Origin: Gymnopus androsaceus JB14
Lineage: Eukaryota; Basidiomycota; Agaricomycetes; Agaricales; Omphalotaceae
Direction: 5' to 3'
NCBI GenBank assembly: GCA_009733575.1
Contig: ML769604.1
Coordinates: 28,724-92,723, forward strand
Length of the DNA: 64,000 bases
The translations under genes were made by a program, and so were the position numbers. The number at the start of each line of letters is the position of its first letter. Position 1 is the stretch's first letter. A model generated the notes under the pieces. It ran no database searches. It was given only the letters and a program-made list of their open reading frames with translations, and was not told the origin of the DNA. Of the stretch, positions 23,268 to 34,002 are shown in pieces.

Positions 23268-24405
23268 ATGAGCAACTTGTATGGCCTTCCCTTCCTTAGT
23301 AAAAGATCTAGCGGATCCTCCTCCTATAGCCACTTGTTTCACGCTCCAAGTCTTCTAGTATCTCGCCTTGTGTTTGTACTGGTGTTTATCTTCAATTTGC
23401 CAGAGTTTGACGGGATAATGTGAGTTTATTTACTTGTTATAAATCGTGCTCTTCAAACACTGCTAAAGGACTACACGCAGAGTTACATCCTCCGCATCAG
23501 ATTCCATTCCTAGTACTCCCCAAGCCCCATCTCTTCTTCCCCGAGGTGCATCCGCACCCTCTTCAATGCATACGAGCATTTCTCGTATCATACCACGATC
23601 CAATTCCTCTGACAGTAGCAAAAAACATACCACCACTATTATCATTGCCATCAGTATCATCCTAGGGATTTTACTCGCGCTCGTAACGTTTATAACCGCT
23701 TTATTGAACATTCGTTCAAACAGAAGGAGAAAAGCTGCTATGCGGAGTCAATTGCTGCGAAAGAGCATCCTTGGCGGAAACAGTCCTAGCCCGTATATCA
23801 CCTCTTTCAAAGGCTTGAAAGGCCCAGGGAGATTTTCTTTTGCCACACAGAATGAGTTGGCACTACAACCCCCGGGGCCGCCGTTCGATGCGTCTTCCAA
23901 GGGTACTATACGCCAAGTTTCCCTTGCGCCGCGTATACCTCCTGGCTTTGAAAATTCGGCTATGTGCGCGAAGTTTCAGGCTCAGGATGAACGGGAGGTG
24001 TTTGCTACACGCTCTAACCAGTACGCTGTCGGTGGGAAACGAGGTATAATGACGACAACCTCGGAATCTAGGCGGGAGGACTCGGAGGAAGCTCGAGCTC
24101 GTGTACATGCCTTACCGCATGAGCGGCTACCAAATCCTGAGACTAGAGACAGTGACGGAGTACGGCCACATGCAATTCCTTCCGTTCATTTCTCAAATCC
24201 TGGGTTGTCTAGTAGTAGCATTGCTATTCCTGAACCAGTGCGGACTCGGAGCCCTCGGCCATTACCTCCTCCACCGCAGGATACATGTTCGAGCAATTCG
24301 CCCGGGACTCTTACTAGAGAGATTCACTGTTTCCCACTAGCGCATTATCAAAAAGAAACCCCGAGGAGGAAGACCACCCAGAGAACGTTCGTAATTAACA
24401 ATTAG
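23268..24405 (+). CDS. single-pass membrane protein, Ser/Pro-rich
   Basis: Two exons (23268-23419 and 23481-24405) joined in phase across a 61-bp intron give 358 residues. The N-terminus has a hydrophobic stretch near residues 31-45 (LLVSRLVFVLVFIFNL) that could be a signal anchor. A Ser/Thr/Pro-rich segment follows, then a strong transmembrane helix (TTIIIAISIILGILLALVTFITALL), a basic stop-transfer (RSNRRRKAAMRS) and a long disordered tail with Pro-rich RSPRPLPPPPQ. The layout, an O-glycosylation-type ectodomain, one helix and a cytosolic tail, is common among basidiomycete cell-surface sensors, but I recognise no domain. The exon-1 start is inferred from the phase match; the second exon alone is certain. 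Confidence 0.65.
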
Positions 24406-24855
24406 TGCCAATACGTATTATTCCGAATAATATGTATAGGCGGAGCTTTGCTTTGGTGAATTTACTATTGTACGACGGCGAAATGCGTTGACTTTTTCTA
24501 ACAAATTAGGAAATCAGAGCTAACTCGATACAGAACTGTTTGATAAATAGTGTCTTGCTTGCCAAGTTGCATTAAGAGTATCATGTATAATATATGCTGC
24601 TGACCTGCTCCATGATATAACTGATGGATTTGGCATCAAGCACTCTTGCCTTCGTACTCGTTCGAATAATCTTGCGAAAATGCTCTTCCAGTTCCGTAAA
24701 GCTCACATATAGTCAGCTTTAGACATCTAGGCCGACCGCCTTCGCACAACTCCTGTTACAGGCCCTTGAAACAAATCGTATCGTTTACAGCATAGAGTAG
24801 GAAGTACAGTCGTATTAAGCATAATTCATAGCCTCAACAATAAGTTGGACAAAAA

Positions 24856-26882
24856 TTAGTCTTGTTCTATAGGGTTGGGCCGCGAATGTATGACCGGTTC
24901 TTTGTCGAATAGTACGCTGACTTGCTCAATAGTATGTCCCCTGTCAGCGATGAGTTGTAAGAGGAGCTCGAGACCCAATCAGTGACGACAAACCTCGTTT
25001 CAATGAAAAACCACCATATAAGGGCCAGATATATGAACTGTATCGCGAGAAATACAGTATAGAATCTCCACTATCAAAGACATCAGAAAAGGCAAACAGT
25101 TATACTGTGTTGGGATGCATACATGTAACCTCTCCAATCCAATTGGGTTAACAAAGTTACTAATCGACAGACAAATAGTCGTAACCACATTCCCAACAGA
25201 TAAAGCTTTGGAACGAATCGAGAACGGCCTGCGTGCAGTCAGTTAGCAGTGCAAGAGCATTATTTATGACGTTCAAAGAACTCACAATATTTCCACATTA
25301 TAAAGCTGAGCAAGCGGGACCCAGGCAATATCGTATGAGCCGTAGCATAAAAAGAACATTACCACAAAGGCGATTCCGATTGCTGGGGAGGGGTCTGGAG
25401 TCGAAGTGAAACTAGCCTGAAAATAGATGAGTAAATATTGGATAAAAGCGCATTCGCTCTCACCGCCAGACCAATGATCACGGTGTACGTGACTAGCATG
25501 CCTATAGTAGATATCAAGAATAGCGACCGTCTTCCGATTCTGTCAACGCATAATCCTCCAACGACAGACATGAAGGTATTGAAAATAGCTAGTCCTCCGT
25601 TTATGATAGCTGTAGAAAATTGGGTGGTGACCAAGCGTAGATATGAGCAGCACCCACAAATTTTAATCGGATCTGTAATTCCAACAGATCGTAACACGGG
25701 TGGAAGGTAAGAAGCTATCGGACCAACTAAGAATGCGCTTTATTCAGTTCCAATCCATTGAACGGCACCGTAAACCCTAAAACTTACTGCCAGTAATGAT
25801 GATTCCAGATGAGACAATGCACATAATTAACAACCGATGCCGATTTCCGGGAGTAGCGATGAGACTCCTCCAACTCCCAACCGAGTTCTCCTTCTCTTGT
25901 CGAATGTGCATGGAAATCTCTTGGAATTCCCGTTGTACAAGCTCGTCATCGTGATCTCCATTAGCGTGATATTTCGCAAGAATTTTCATTGCTTGATTTT
26001 CATTCCCTCGGCTTATAAGATATCGAGGAGATTCGGGACAAATTAACCCGACAAATACGAGGATGACGGGTCCGACAGCCTGAAAGAGTGCAGGAAGACG
26101 CCAGGACCAGTCTGAATCCCATAAAATGCACACAAAAGTGACCCAAGCAGCGATTAGGCTCCCAAAATTGTAGGTTATCATGAATAGGCCTGCGGATATT
26201 CTTTTGTGATGGTATGAGCGCAGGGGGGAAAGAAATGGTGGAAAGAGATACAGACCCTCTGAGACGAGGATGTACAAGCTCATTAATCAGACAGGAGCAA
26301 GCAATCAAAGGAAAGTCGCAAAATAGACCAATGACCACCCTGCCAGAGATAAACATTGCTTCGTTCTGGGAAAAACATGTTATGAGGGCCCCTGCAATCT
26401 AGTAGGTATACTTTTCAGTCCCCCTATGTAGCCAGTAAACCATAAAAACTCACGATGCCGATGCTCCCCAATACAATCGATGTTCGCCTACCATACGTGT
26501 CACAGATCCAGGGTATGAGAACAGTGGTACTAGAATTGAGGAAAAGCGTGCATGTTTGAGAATCTACAAGTTCATGAAATAGGCAAAAACTTACGGAATC
26601 TGAGCGAAATACAAACTGGCAGTGATTAATCCCAGTCGAGTTCCAGACGGGTTGTTGAATGTCTTGTTCCAATGTGGCATGGCTTGAAATCCATTCATTA
26701 AGCTGCCATCGTACCCGATTACAAAGCTACTTGCATATCAGTGCATGCAGTCTTGCGCAAATGACCCCGACGTACCATCCAAAGTAAAGCAGAACAACCC
26801 AAACTGTGCTCTTTCGAAGACCGGGATCCATCCACCAATTGGGATGTGTATTGTTCCTCCAATGAGTGGCTTTGTCCTCCAT
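24856..26882 (-). CDS. MFS sugar transporter (lactose permease-like)
   Basis: A multi-exon minus-strand gene, start at ATG 26882, stop at 24856. Pieces in order: MEDKATHWRNN leader; SFVIGYDGSLMNGFQAMPHW (TM1, typical of fungal sugar porters); WICDTYGRRTSIV (loop 2-3, the D-x-x-GRR motif); INELVHPRLRG; FGSLIAAWVTF; then PESPRYLISRG, the family signature after TM6. The second half has VDRIGRRSLFLIS, SYDIAWVPLAQLYNVEIL and ISNFVNPIGLERLHWRFY, ending IETRGHTIEQV, the PETKG-like end motif. Twelve helices and a length near 520 residues fit the sugar porter family. Frames join through short GT-AG introns with no forced shift. It would import sugars by proton symport at the plasma membrane; the substrate is unknown. 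Confidence 0.9.
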
Positions 26883-27516
26883 ATCGGAAACTGGTCGTGA
26901 TGATGTATGAGAGGCAAGGAGTCAGTGGTGCGGCTGAACTCTTCAAGCTCTCGTAATTAAACTAGTTGTTCGGTATCCGGTATCTTCCAGCATTAGTAGT
27001 CACGCAAGCTTGGCAAAGAGCTTATCTAGGACCGCCCGGTTTATAAAAGTTAGTGGCTCTTACTAGAAATCACAGTGAGAAGGGTTGGAGTTTTGCAGAT
27101 GCTTGAAGATATCCATCTTTGGAGCTTGGCTGGCCGCCTGGTAGACTCGAACCACTGTTCGCTGGCGCCTTTGATCGTCAAATCAAGGCTTCAATGCAGA
27201 AACTACTTGCTTGAGTGTAGCCGCCCGGAACATCGATCTCAGTTCCCGGAATTGTCATTGGGAACCAGCCTTGATAAGGAATCCAGCGACGAGAAGAAGG
27301 AAAGAGAGAAAGCTGTCTGAGAAGGTGAGTCATTGGCACGCTCAAATATATGCACGTGTATCAACTTGAAGATCAAAAGATCGATGCACATCTTATGCCT
27401 TACTAAACTTGCATTGTACACATCGTACACCTAGTCATTGATAATGCTAATATTTGACTCGAGTGCTTGGATAATGAGTGTTACAAAAACATACTAATTT
27501 GAAAGTATAAGATTTT
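26883..27516. other. intergenic, no gene seen
   Basis: Upstream of the sugar transporter and downstream of the next MFS gene. No further gene recognised. Confidence 0.4.
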
Positions 27517-29238
27517 CTACGCCTTCCATCGCCACGTCCCCTTGTCTCTGGCATCTAGCCATCTGACATACCCTACACACACTGTAGCAGCAAGTAAAAG
27601 CATTCCGTCGTAGATGACCACATCGTTATACCTCTTTTTAACGAAGCCTAGCTCTGTACTGTCTGTCGAGGTGACGACTCTGCTGTGAGAGCCAAGTATC
27701 ACTCCAGCGATCGGCGCACCAAAGATGGAGCCTAAACCACGAATAAAGTACAGCACCGCATTGACACCGGTGTAATTCTCAACACCATATATCTCGGCGA
27801 TAGTGGTCGGGAGAAGAGCATTGTATCCTCCAGCGTAGACGCCGTACATGACCACAAATGCGATAAAGCGTGCTTCTGGAGCATTGTACCACAGTGCAAG
27901 CACTGAGATTGCAGATAATAACGTCTATAATAATCAGTGAAGGATGAGCTAGAAGAAAAAGTGATGTACAAGGATAGAATGGACATACCCCACCGATTAA
28001 TGTGTTCTGTCTCCCAATGTAGTCAGCCAGAATTCCCATTGCTATCCGTGACAAGCTATTCACGCCGCTGTTTATACTCACGAACAAACTTCCGTCAGAA
28101 CGAGATAAAGAAAGTACCGATACTGTGTAAGAACTCATATAATACAGCGGAACCACATTCCCCGCTGCTTGCAGGAATGCTCCGACGGACTAATCAAGCA
28201 GTGAAAGTTCGGTAATACGGTGATAGTGAAAGCTCAGTGCTCACCTGGTACCAAAATGTCCCTCTCTTCAGCAGCGCGCTGCTGATAGAGGTACGAGCCC
28301 TGTCACTTCCTCTCTGATTTCGAGATCCGAATCCATATCCCGGTCGATGCTTGACCACCAGAGAGACCGGAATCGCAACAGCCAAGTTCCACACCCCAAG
28401 AATCCTCAAAGCCCATTGAATACCGTAATGGTCCAATAAAAACTGTAGGACCAATGCCATAACTAGTCCTCCAATGCCACTTCCAGCGAGAATGAAACCC
28501 ATAGCAAAGCCTCGATGCCGGTCAAAATACATCGGAGCAAGGCTCATGAGAGGGAAGTAGTACATCGAAGACCCCAACCCGTAAAGAATAGCTTGGGTTA
28601 GATATAGATGCCATATCTAGAGAGAATCAACACACACTTTTACTTGAACTATGGCTTGCAATTGATACTCACGCGCGTCGCGAAGCTAGCCAGTACGAGT
28701 CCGAGACTCATGACCAGTGCACCAAAAAAGGTTACAAGTTTAATGTTCTCCACTCTTGCAATGAGAGGGTTCATGAAGATACTTCCGCTCCATGTTAGTC
28801 CTGTTCCGATAGAGCCCACAAGGGACACAAGTGCATCTTTTCCTTGAGCGTCTTTGATATTACTGCTGGGTGATGTATAAAACTCCTGCAGAAATGTAGT
28901 AAGTACGATGTTCAGGAAGATGGGAGATATCAAAATGAGCGCTGCTACTAGCAGTAACTCAGCTAAAACTATCACCGCCGTCTCACCTGAAAAATTCCGA
29001 AGACTTGATTGATTCCTATTATATGGAATATCATCATGGACCCGGCTAGCAGCAGCATAACCTGGTAAGTGCGCGTAGGTCGAGCGAGGGTCTCCCGTAG
29101 GTCGACTTGAGTCGAATCAAGCTCGGAATCGTCACCCCGAGTTGGACTTGCGTGTGCGTCGTTTGTAGAGATACGATGCATAGAAATTGCGTTAGTATCC
29201 AGCGGCGTACGAAGGTCCTCGAGCTGGTTTCGAGTCAT
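27517..29238 (-). CDS. MFS monocarboxylate transporter-like (MCT family)
   Basis: Start at ATG 29238. A hydrophilic N-terminus of about 58 residues precedes TM1 (TYQVMLLLAGSMMIFHIIGINQVFGIFQ). Next come VSLVGSIGTGLTWSGSIFMNPL, LGLVLASFATRIWHLYLTQ, YGLGSSMYYFPLMSLAPMYF, DRHRGFAMGFILAGSGIGG and WALRILGVW. The second half has SINSGVNSLSRIAMGILADY-IGRQNTL and a tail ending GTWRWKA. The RG-FAMG and G-x-G-GG region and the long soluble leader are typical of fungal MCT-like proteins (yeast Mch family). Exons are separated by short introns and all junctions read cleanly. Substrate unknown: monocarboxylates or riboflavin-type solutes are family options. It lies beside the sugar transporter on the same strand, 635 bp apart. 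Confidence 0.88.
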
Positions 29239-29835
29239 AATGGGTGGTTCGGGAACAAGACGGGGGAATCCGGAATTTACTTACTGGAATAAGATGAGCG
29301 CCGATAATATCAAGTGATAACCATATGCAACTAAGTAATCATAATTGAGAAATTCATAGAATAAAATGTAGCACTAAAATAATGAGAATGAGTCAGCAAT
29401 AAGTGTATGGGATGTACCTGGGGCCGCACAAATAACTTCCCTAAAGTTACACAACCAACCAGTCATACAAAGCATTCATTCCTCTGCTAAATTCGTCCTC
29501 TGCATACCTCCAGCCCTCTCATGCATTAACCAAGGCAAGAAAAAAGGTTATCTGAAGAAAGAACGTGAGCGCCAATTAAGGCGTTCAAGCGCCCGTATCT
29601 ATGACATCAGCTCCTCGTCACTTCTTCTTCTTACGCTTCGACTTCCTGTTCCGCCCCGCTCGATATTGATGTCATCTCATCTCTCCGCTCTATTCTATGA
29701 ATAGCCAATAATGACGCAAAGGAGCTGTGAGAAGACGTATAAAGACCAAATCTGAAGCAGGTTTCTCTTCAAAACTCAACTTGAACTTAACGCATCTTGT
29801 GTAACCCAAACACACCTTTTTCTTAACGTTTAACA
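29239..29835. other. shared upstream region of two divergent genes
   Basis: Region between the MCT-like gene (minus) and the gene at 29836 (plus). A TATA-like GTATAAAG lies near 29736-29743, about 95 bp before the ATG at 29836. Nothing else recognised. Confidence 0.4.
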
Positions 29836-30670
29836 ATGTCTTCTACTACCAGTGTACCCAAGGCTACACCCACTACCACTGCTCCGAACCCTACTCCTTC
29901 CCAATCCGTATCCAGCTCTGTCTCGCAGCCGCAGTCCCAAACCAGTATTAAATCTACGCAAGGATCACACACTGACGTCTCCCAACCTGAATCCGGCAAC
30001 GGAGCTAGACAACGTAGACGAAAACGGCTACCCAGAACAGCGTCACTCTGGCGCAGTCGGTTACGGTCCAAACTACAACCAAGGTGTGGGATTCTCAGAG
30101 AAACTTGGAGGGTTGAAGGAGCAGGTCAAGGGTACCCTCACGAAGAACCATGATTTGGTTGAGCATGGTAAGGAGAGAAGGACAGGGAGAGTTGAAGAAG
30201 AAGGAGGAAGAACAAGACGTAAGTTGATTGTTTTGTTTTAATATTTCCAGGGTTTGTTCCATTTACTAACGATCTGTTAGTTAAACAAAAACGACCCGTT
30301 CAAGACGGCAGATGAAGGCGACAAGAAAGAGGAATCAACGGATGATTCCGCCGACGCCGATAAACCTACCCCGACCAAATCTTCCTCTGCTTCCAGCCCT
30401 TCGCCAAACACCACTTCCAACCCCAACACGTCCACGCCCAATGCCTCCGCCGCATTCGGCACTTCCAACACTTCCGCTCCTCCTCAGCCTCAGTCTCAGA
30501 CGTCAACAAAACGCGATGCACAGGGACAGGAGCTCTCTTCCGGTGCTCCCGCTAGTGCGACGGAGAGTGGAAGTGGCATGAAGAAGCCTAGTAATGTCAA
30601 GCAGATTGATGAGAGTCAATCGAGGACTGAGCCGGGAGATATCGCGAGGGAGGCTGTTGGTGATGTCTAG
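29836..30670 (+). CDS. CsbD/stress-like hypothetical protein, frame-broken
   Basis: Begins MSSTTSVPKATPTTT with a Ser/Thr/Pro/Gln-rich segment. A conserved-looking core follows: GYGPNYNQGVGFSEKLGGLK, EQVKGTLTKNHDLVEHGKER and TGELKKKEEEQD. An intron follows, then a long Ser/Thr/Pro-rich acidic tail ending PGDIAREAVGDV. The core resembles the small hydrophilic, CsbD-like stress proteins common in basidiomycetes; that label is tentative. Two single-base shifts are needed, both extra bases: near 30006 (GGAGCTAGAC) and near 30186 (ACAGGGAGAG). Without them the core would be cut. Either the gene is decaying or the sequence has small insertions. No signal peptide or membrane helix, so likely cytosolic. 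Confidence 0.6.
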
Positions 30671-31043
30671 ATGGTAATTGACTCGCATTTAGAAGGAAAG
30701 TAACGAATTGAACGGATAATGCTACGATGTGATGTGTACTCTACGATATCCCTACATTATCATTACATGTACATATATAATCAATGATTCACTGTACAAT
30801 TTCATCTCTTAGAATCTAATTCTTTGAGCATTACCAGATATAAATTGTGTTCAATCTCGCGTCAGACTTGGACCAAGTCCACTGTCTCTTGCTTGGACAA
30901 GCTCTCTACTTGGGCCCTTTGGCAATTTGTGCTTTGCATTACTTCAATATCATTCTGGTTCCCTAGGACTTTCTCGTAAACATTTCAGTAACCTCTGAAG
31001 ACAACGACGATCCTAGATTAATGGCAAGCAATGTGTAACCGGT

Positions 31044-31238
31044 TCACATACCCTCCTCAGTTGGTTCGCTTCCTAAATGCGCAACATCTTGAAATTGTAC
31101 TGGTTTACCTTTCCTCTCCTCCGCAGCATATTGAACTTGTACACCTTTATTTTTCTCCTCCTCCGCAGCATGTTGAACTTCCACTCCTTCACCTTTCTCC
31201 TCCTCCGCACTCTTTTTCTCCGCAATCTCCTCCGCCAT
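31044..31238 (-). CDS. Glu-rich repeat ORF, possible exon
   Basis: A 64-residue ORF with three 14-residue repeats: AEEEKGEGVEVQHA, AEEEKNKGVQVQYA and AEERKGKPVQFQDV. The DNA period is 42 bp (31083-31208). Changes between units mostly preserve charge pattern, and length stays a multiple of three, which hints at coding selection. The frame ends near a good splice donor (GAGGAGG then GTATGTGA), so this may be one exon of a larger gene. I found no partner exon. No family recognised. Confidence 0.3.
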   Translation of the reverse strand: MAEEIAEKKSAEEEKGEGVEVQHAAEEEKNKGVQVQYAAEERKGKPVQFQDVAHLGSEPTEEGM

Positions 31239-31813
31239 GACGCATACCTGGCCATGGAACCCTTCCTTTGATTTATCTTTACTAACTAGAGCCTACTAGA
31301 GCATAGCATCGGTTTTCGTTAGACTTTTACGGTCCTTCCTATTGTGACTTGTCTTTGTACCCCGGCTTTGATGTGCCAAGTAATAAGACTTGTAAAACGA
31401 AAACGAAAGTCGTCGAGGAATTTTTTGCCGATTGCTTTGACATCCGACGCAGGCATCTTAGATGTACTGCTTCAAAGTCAACAATGTTGAATTTTGGCGT
31501 TCTACAGTGTTATGAGGAAAGTGTGTTATAATTAGTTGACGAGTCAGACCACTTTGAAGCGCCCGGGCTCTATAAAGATACAACGAGACTGCACACAAGG
31601 TCTACATGACAGCACGCCGGTTCGGAAATAATTAAGGGGATGCGTGAAATGGACAGGGAAGGATGAAAAGCGCGGGAGGTGACTTGAAACTCAGTTGGGA
31701 GCTTGATTCGACCACTGGCAGCACGACCCGCCTTGTAGTACCAAGTCAGAGTTTTTTGCACTACTGTCTTTTTATAAGAGGATGAACGTCATTAGAAGAG
31801 GTGACCGAACACG

Positions 31814-31867
31814 TTCAAGTTCGCCGCGTGTTTCAAGTTCGCCGCGTGTTTCAAGTTCGCCGCGTGT
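31814..31867 (+). repeat. 18-bp tandem repeat, three perfect copies
   Basis: The unit TTCAAGTTCGCCGCGTGT occurs three times head to tail. It lies about 175 bp upstream of the start codon at 32042. A perfect triplicate in a promoter could be a protein-binding array, or simple slippage. Confidence 0.95.
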
Positions 31868-32041
31868 TATGATTAGCGCTCACACTTAGTTTGTGCCACC
31901 CAGCTGCTGTATTTCGACGAAGTTTTACTCGCTCGAGCTCTTTCAATTTATCCGCGTCGTCAAAATTAGCTTCCTGAATCTCCAACACGGACTCAAACTA
32001 GCTTCCTGTAATTAGGATAAAAAGAGAAACGTTGCAGCACG

Positions 32042-33495
32042 ATGTATTTGAAAAATACGTCGAGCCACGAAGCCAAAATTGACTTGGAGGTAAAGGTCAA
32101 AGAAGAGAGTCCTCCTGCCGATGTTCAACAATATCCAGAGCAGAAGAAACGGTAGGCTTTCGATGAATCCTCCCAATCCTTGACCTTACTCACTAATTTC
32201 AAGGCCGATGAAGATTGAAGTCACAGATGAACAGCCAATGAAAAGATACAAGATGGAGTTTGTAGGAGTGGTTTTACCTGCACCATCCCTTGTATCTTCT
32301 TCGCGTGCTAGTAACCTTACGCTCCATCCGACGCGTTCCTCACACACAATTTCTCCTGAACCTGGAGATACCGAATCCGAGTCAGAGGATGTTGATTCAA
32401 GGCCTGAAAAATCCTCTCGCCGCACGAACAATACTGCTCAAAACTTTACCACCGTCAAAGTTGAGGAAGATCACGTTCGTTTTTCTACATTCGCACATTT
32501 CTCAAGTGTATTGATTCATCTGTTTCTTTGCAGGCGTTCGAAATCAAAGCCAAAGTCAAAAAAGATCCGATAGAGGTCGATCCCATCACTATCCAAGGTC
32601 GGCTAAACGACCTCCAATGTTCTCGATACAACGTCACTCTTGAACCGGCTCTTCAGTGGAAGCCTGTGTCTCGAAAGTTTATAAGTAACACTTATGGAGG
32701 ATCCGACGTTGCCTCCTATCCTACAATTAGTGAGGAGAATGTTGCGAGACACGGGAGACGGCACTGGTTGTTTTGGAATTCAGAGAACCATCCGAGTGCA
32801 CCGAAACGTCCCGGGGAGTCTGGAGTGCGGTATAGTTTGCGTCCATGGGATACTGTGCGGGATGTGGACACTGTCAAGCATGGGTTTGCAAGGATGAGTT
32901 CAGGCAAGTGGTTATATATGGGGGACTACAAGTGGTGCATTGCACCAGCACTGACGCAAACGGAGTGGTTACTCCAACCGGACAAGGTTTGTTTTAGTTA
33001 ATTATATGATTTTCTCCATTATGCTGACTCCGACTTGTAGTTCCATCGTACCTGGTCGCGTCTCATTCAAGAAGAGAGTTGGGGAAGGACGGTCCGGGCC
33101 AACATCCACCTGCGTAAACAACTTGAACGTGAGCCCACAAGAAGAGGTCGATGATGCCCTCATGGTTGATGATGAGTACAAGTACATAATACAGGAGGAA
33201 GTAAAAGAGGCCTTTGATCAAGGCGAACAGGTTTGTTTGTTACGTTCTTGATATTGACTATGAACTAACTCTGCTTCATCAGAATCTTGGGATTCTAGTT
33301 CTCAAGTGTGTGGGCTACGAGAATGAATTTCAGAAGGAACTGGTGGATAAATTCTCTGTTTGGGATCCTCCGCCTCAAAAGAAATCAAGGTCAGGCAAAC
33401 GGAGGTCGAAGGGAAAGGGAAGAAAATTGGGGGAGCAGTTGAACAAGGCTGAATATATGCCCAAGGGTACAAAAAGTCGTCCTAGGCACGGATAG
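32042..33495 (+). CDS. hypothetical nuclear-type protein, five exons
   Basis: Exons 32042-32151, 32204-32474, 32534-32986, 33041-33230 and 33283-33495 read in phase. The N-terminal 130 residues are acidic, Ser-rich and disordered, with repeated K-x-E/D patterns (VKVKEESPP, MKIEVTDEQP, VKVEEDH) resembling SUMO-attachment consensus. A compact central region follows (RHGRRHWLFWNSENHP, MGDYKWCIAPALTQTEWLL, FHRTWSRLIQEESWG), then a Glu/Asp-rich helix and a basic tail (KKSRSGKRRSKGKGRKLG), a likely nuclear localisation signal. In exon 4 one extra base near 33140 (CCCACAAGAAGAG) separates LEREPT from EEVDDALMVDDEY, which otherwise read as one continuous helix. Family function unknown; the pattern is known to me only as Agaricomycete hypothetical. 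Confidence 0.65.
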
Positions 33496-34002
33496 ACTAG
33501 AAACCGAGTCGAAGATCTAGAGCCCTCCACGATCGCTATTACGGTCACATGACCGTCTTCTGCTTTCCGCGCTATAGCTACTTGTACTTCGAATTTCTAT
33601 GTAGATATGTTCTTCGCAACGCGTCTTCTTCGAAGTTTGAATTTCGGTGTCAAGATTTCAATAAGCGCTAGCTGATAAGCGGAGAGCCTCATGTCAAAAT
33701 TACGGAATCGCGCGCTAACTTGTTGACGTGCGAAACGCTTTGCGCTCTTGGCCTTCCTCCACGTCCTTGCGATACAACCATTTCTATACGACCTATAACG
33801 ACCACTACGGATACCAGGACTATTACTCTTCACCCAAGCTGGCTAGAAGAATTGAACTAAGACCTTCCCTTTTCGACCTTATAAACTCCGCCACACTTTA
33901 GCATACTACGTTCCGACTTCCGAGGACACTTGGTACGCTTCAAAAATATCTCTTCAATGGCTCTGACCTTTCAGCTTGATTCTAGCCTCACCTTATAGCA
34001 GA
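33496..34002. other. intergenic, upstream leader of the 34003 gene
   Basis: No gene seen. A short upstream ORF (ATG at 33958, 14 codons) lies just before the chosen start of the gene at 34003. Confidence 0.4.

Larger units (their letters stand above)
30671..32041. other. intergenic with a Glu-rich ORF and promoter repeats
   Basis: Besides the repeat-bearing minus-strand ORF (31044-31238) and the 18-bp tandem repeat (31814-31867), no gene was recognised. Confidence 0.4.

Noticed and set aside
27130..27160. B-box-like GGTTCGAGTC on the minus strand
   Set aside because: No A-box at the right distance and no cloverleaf.
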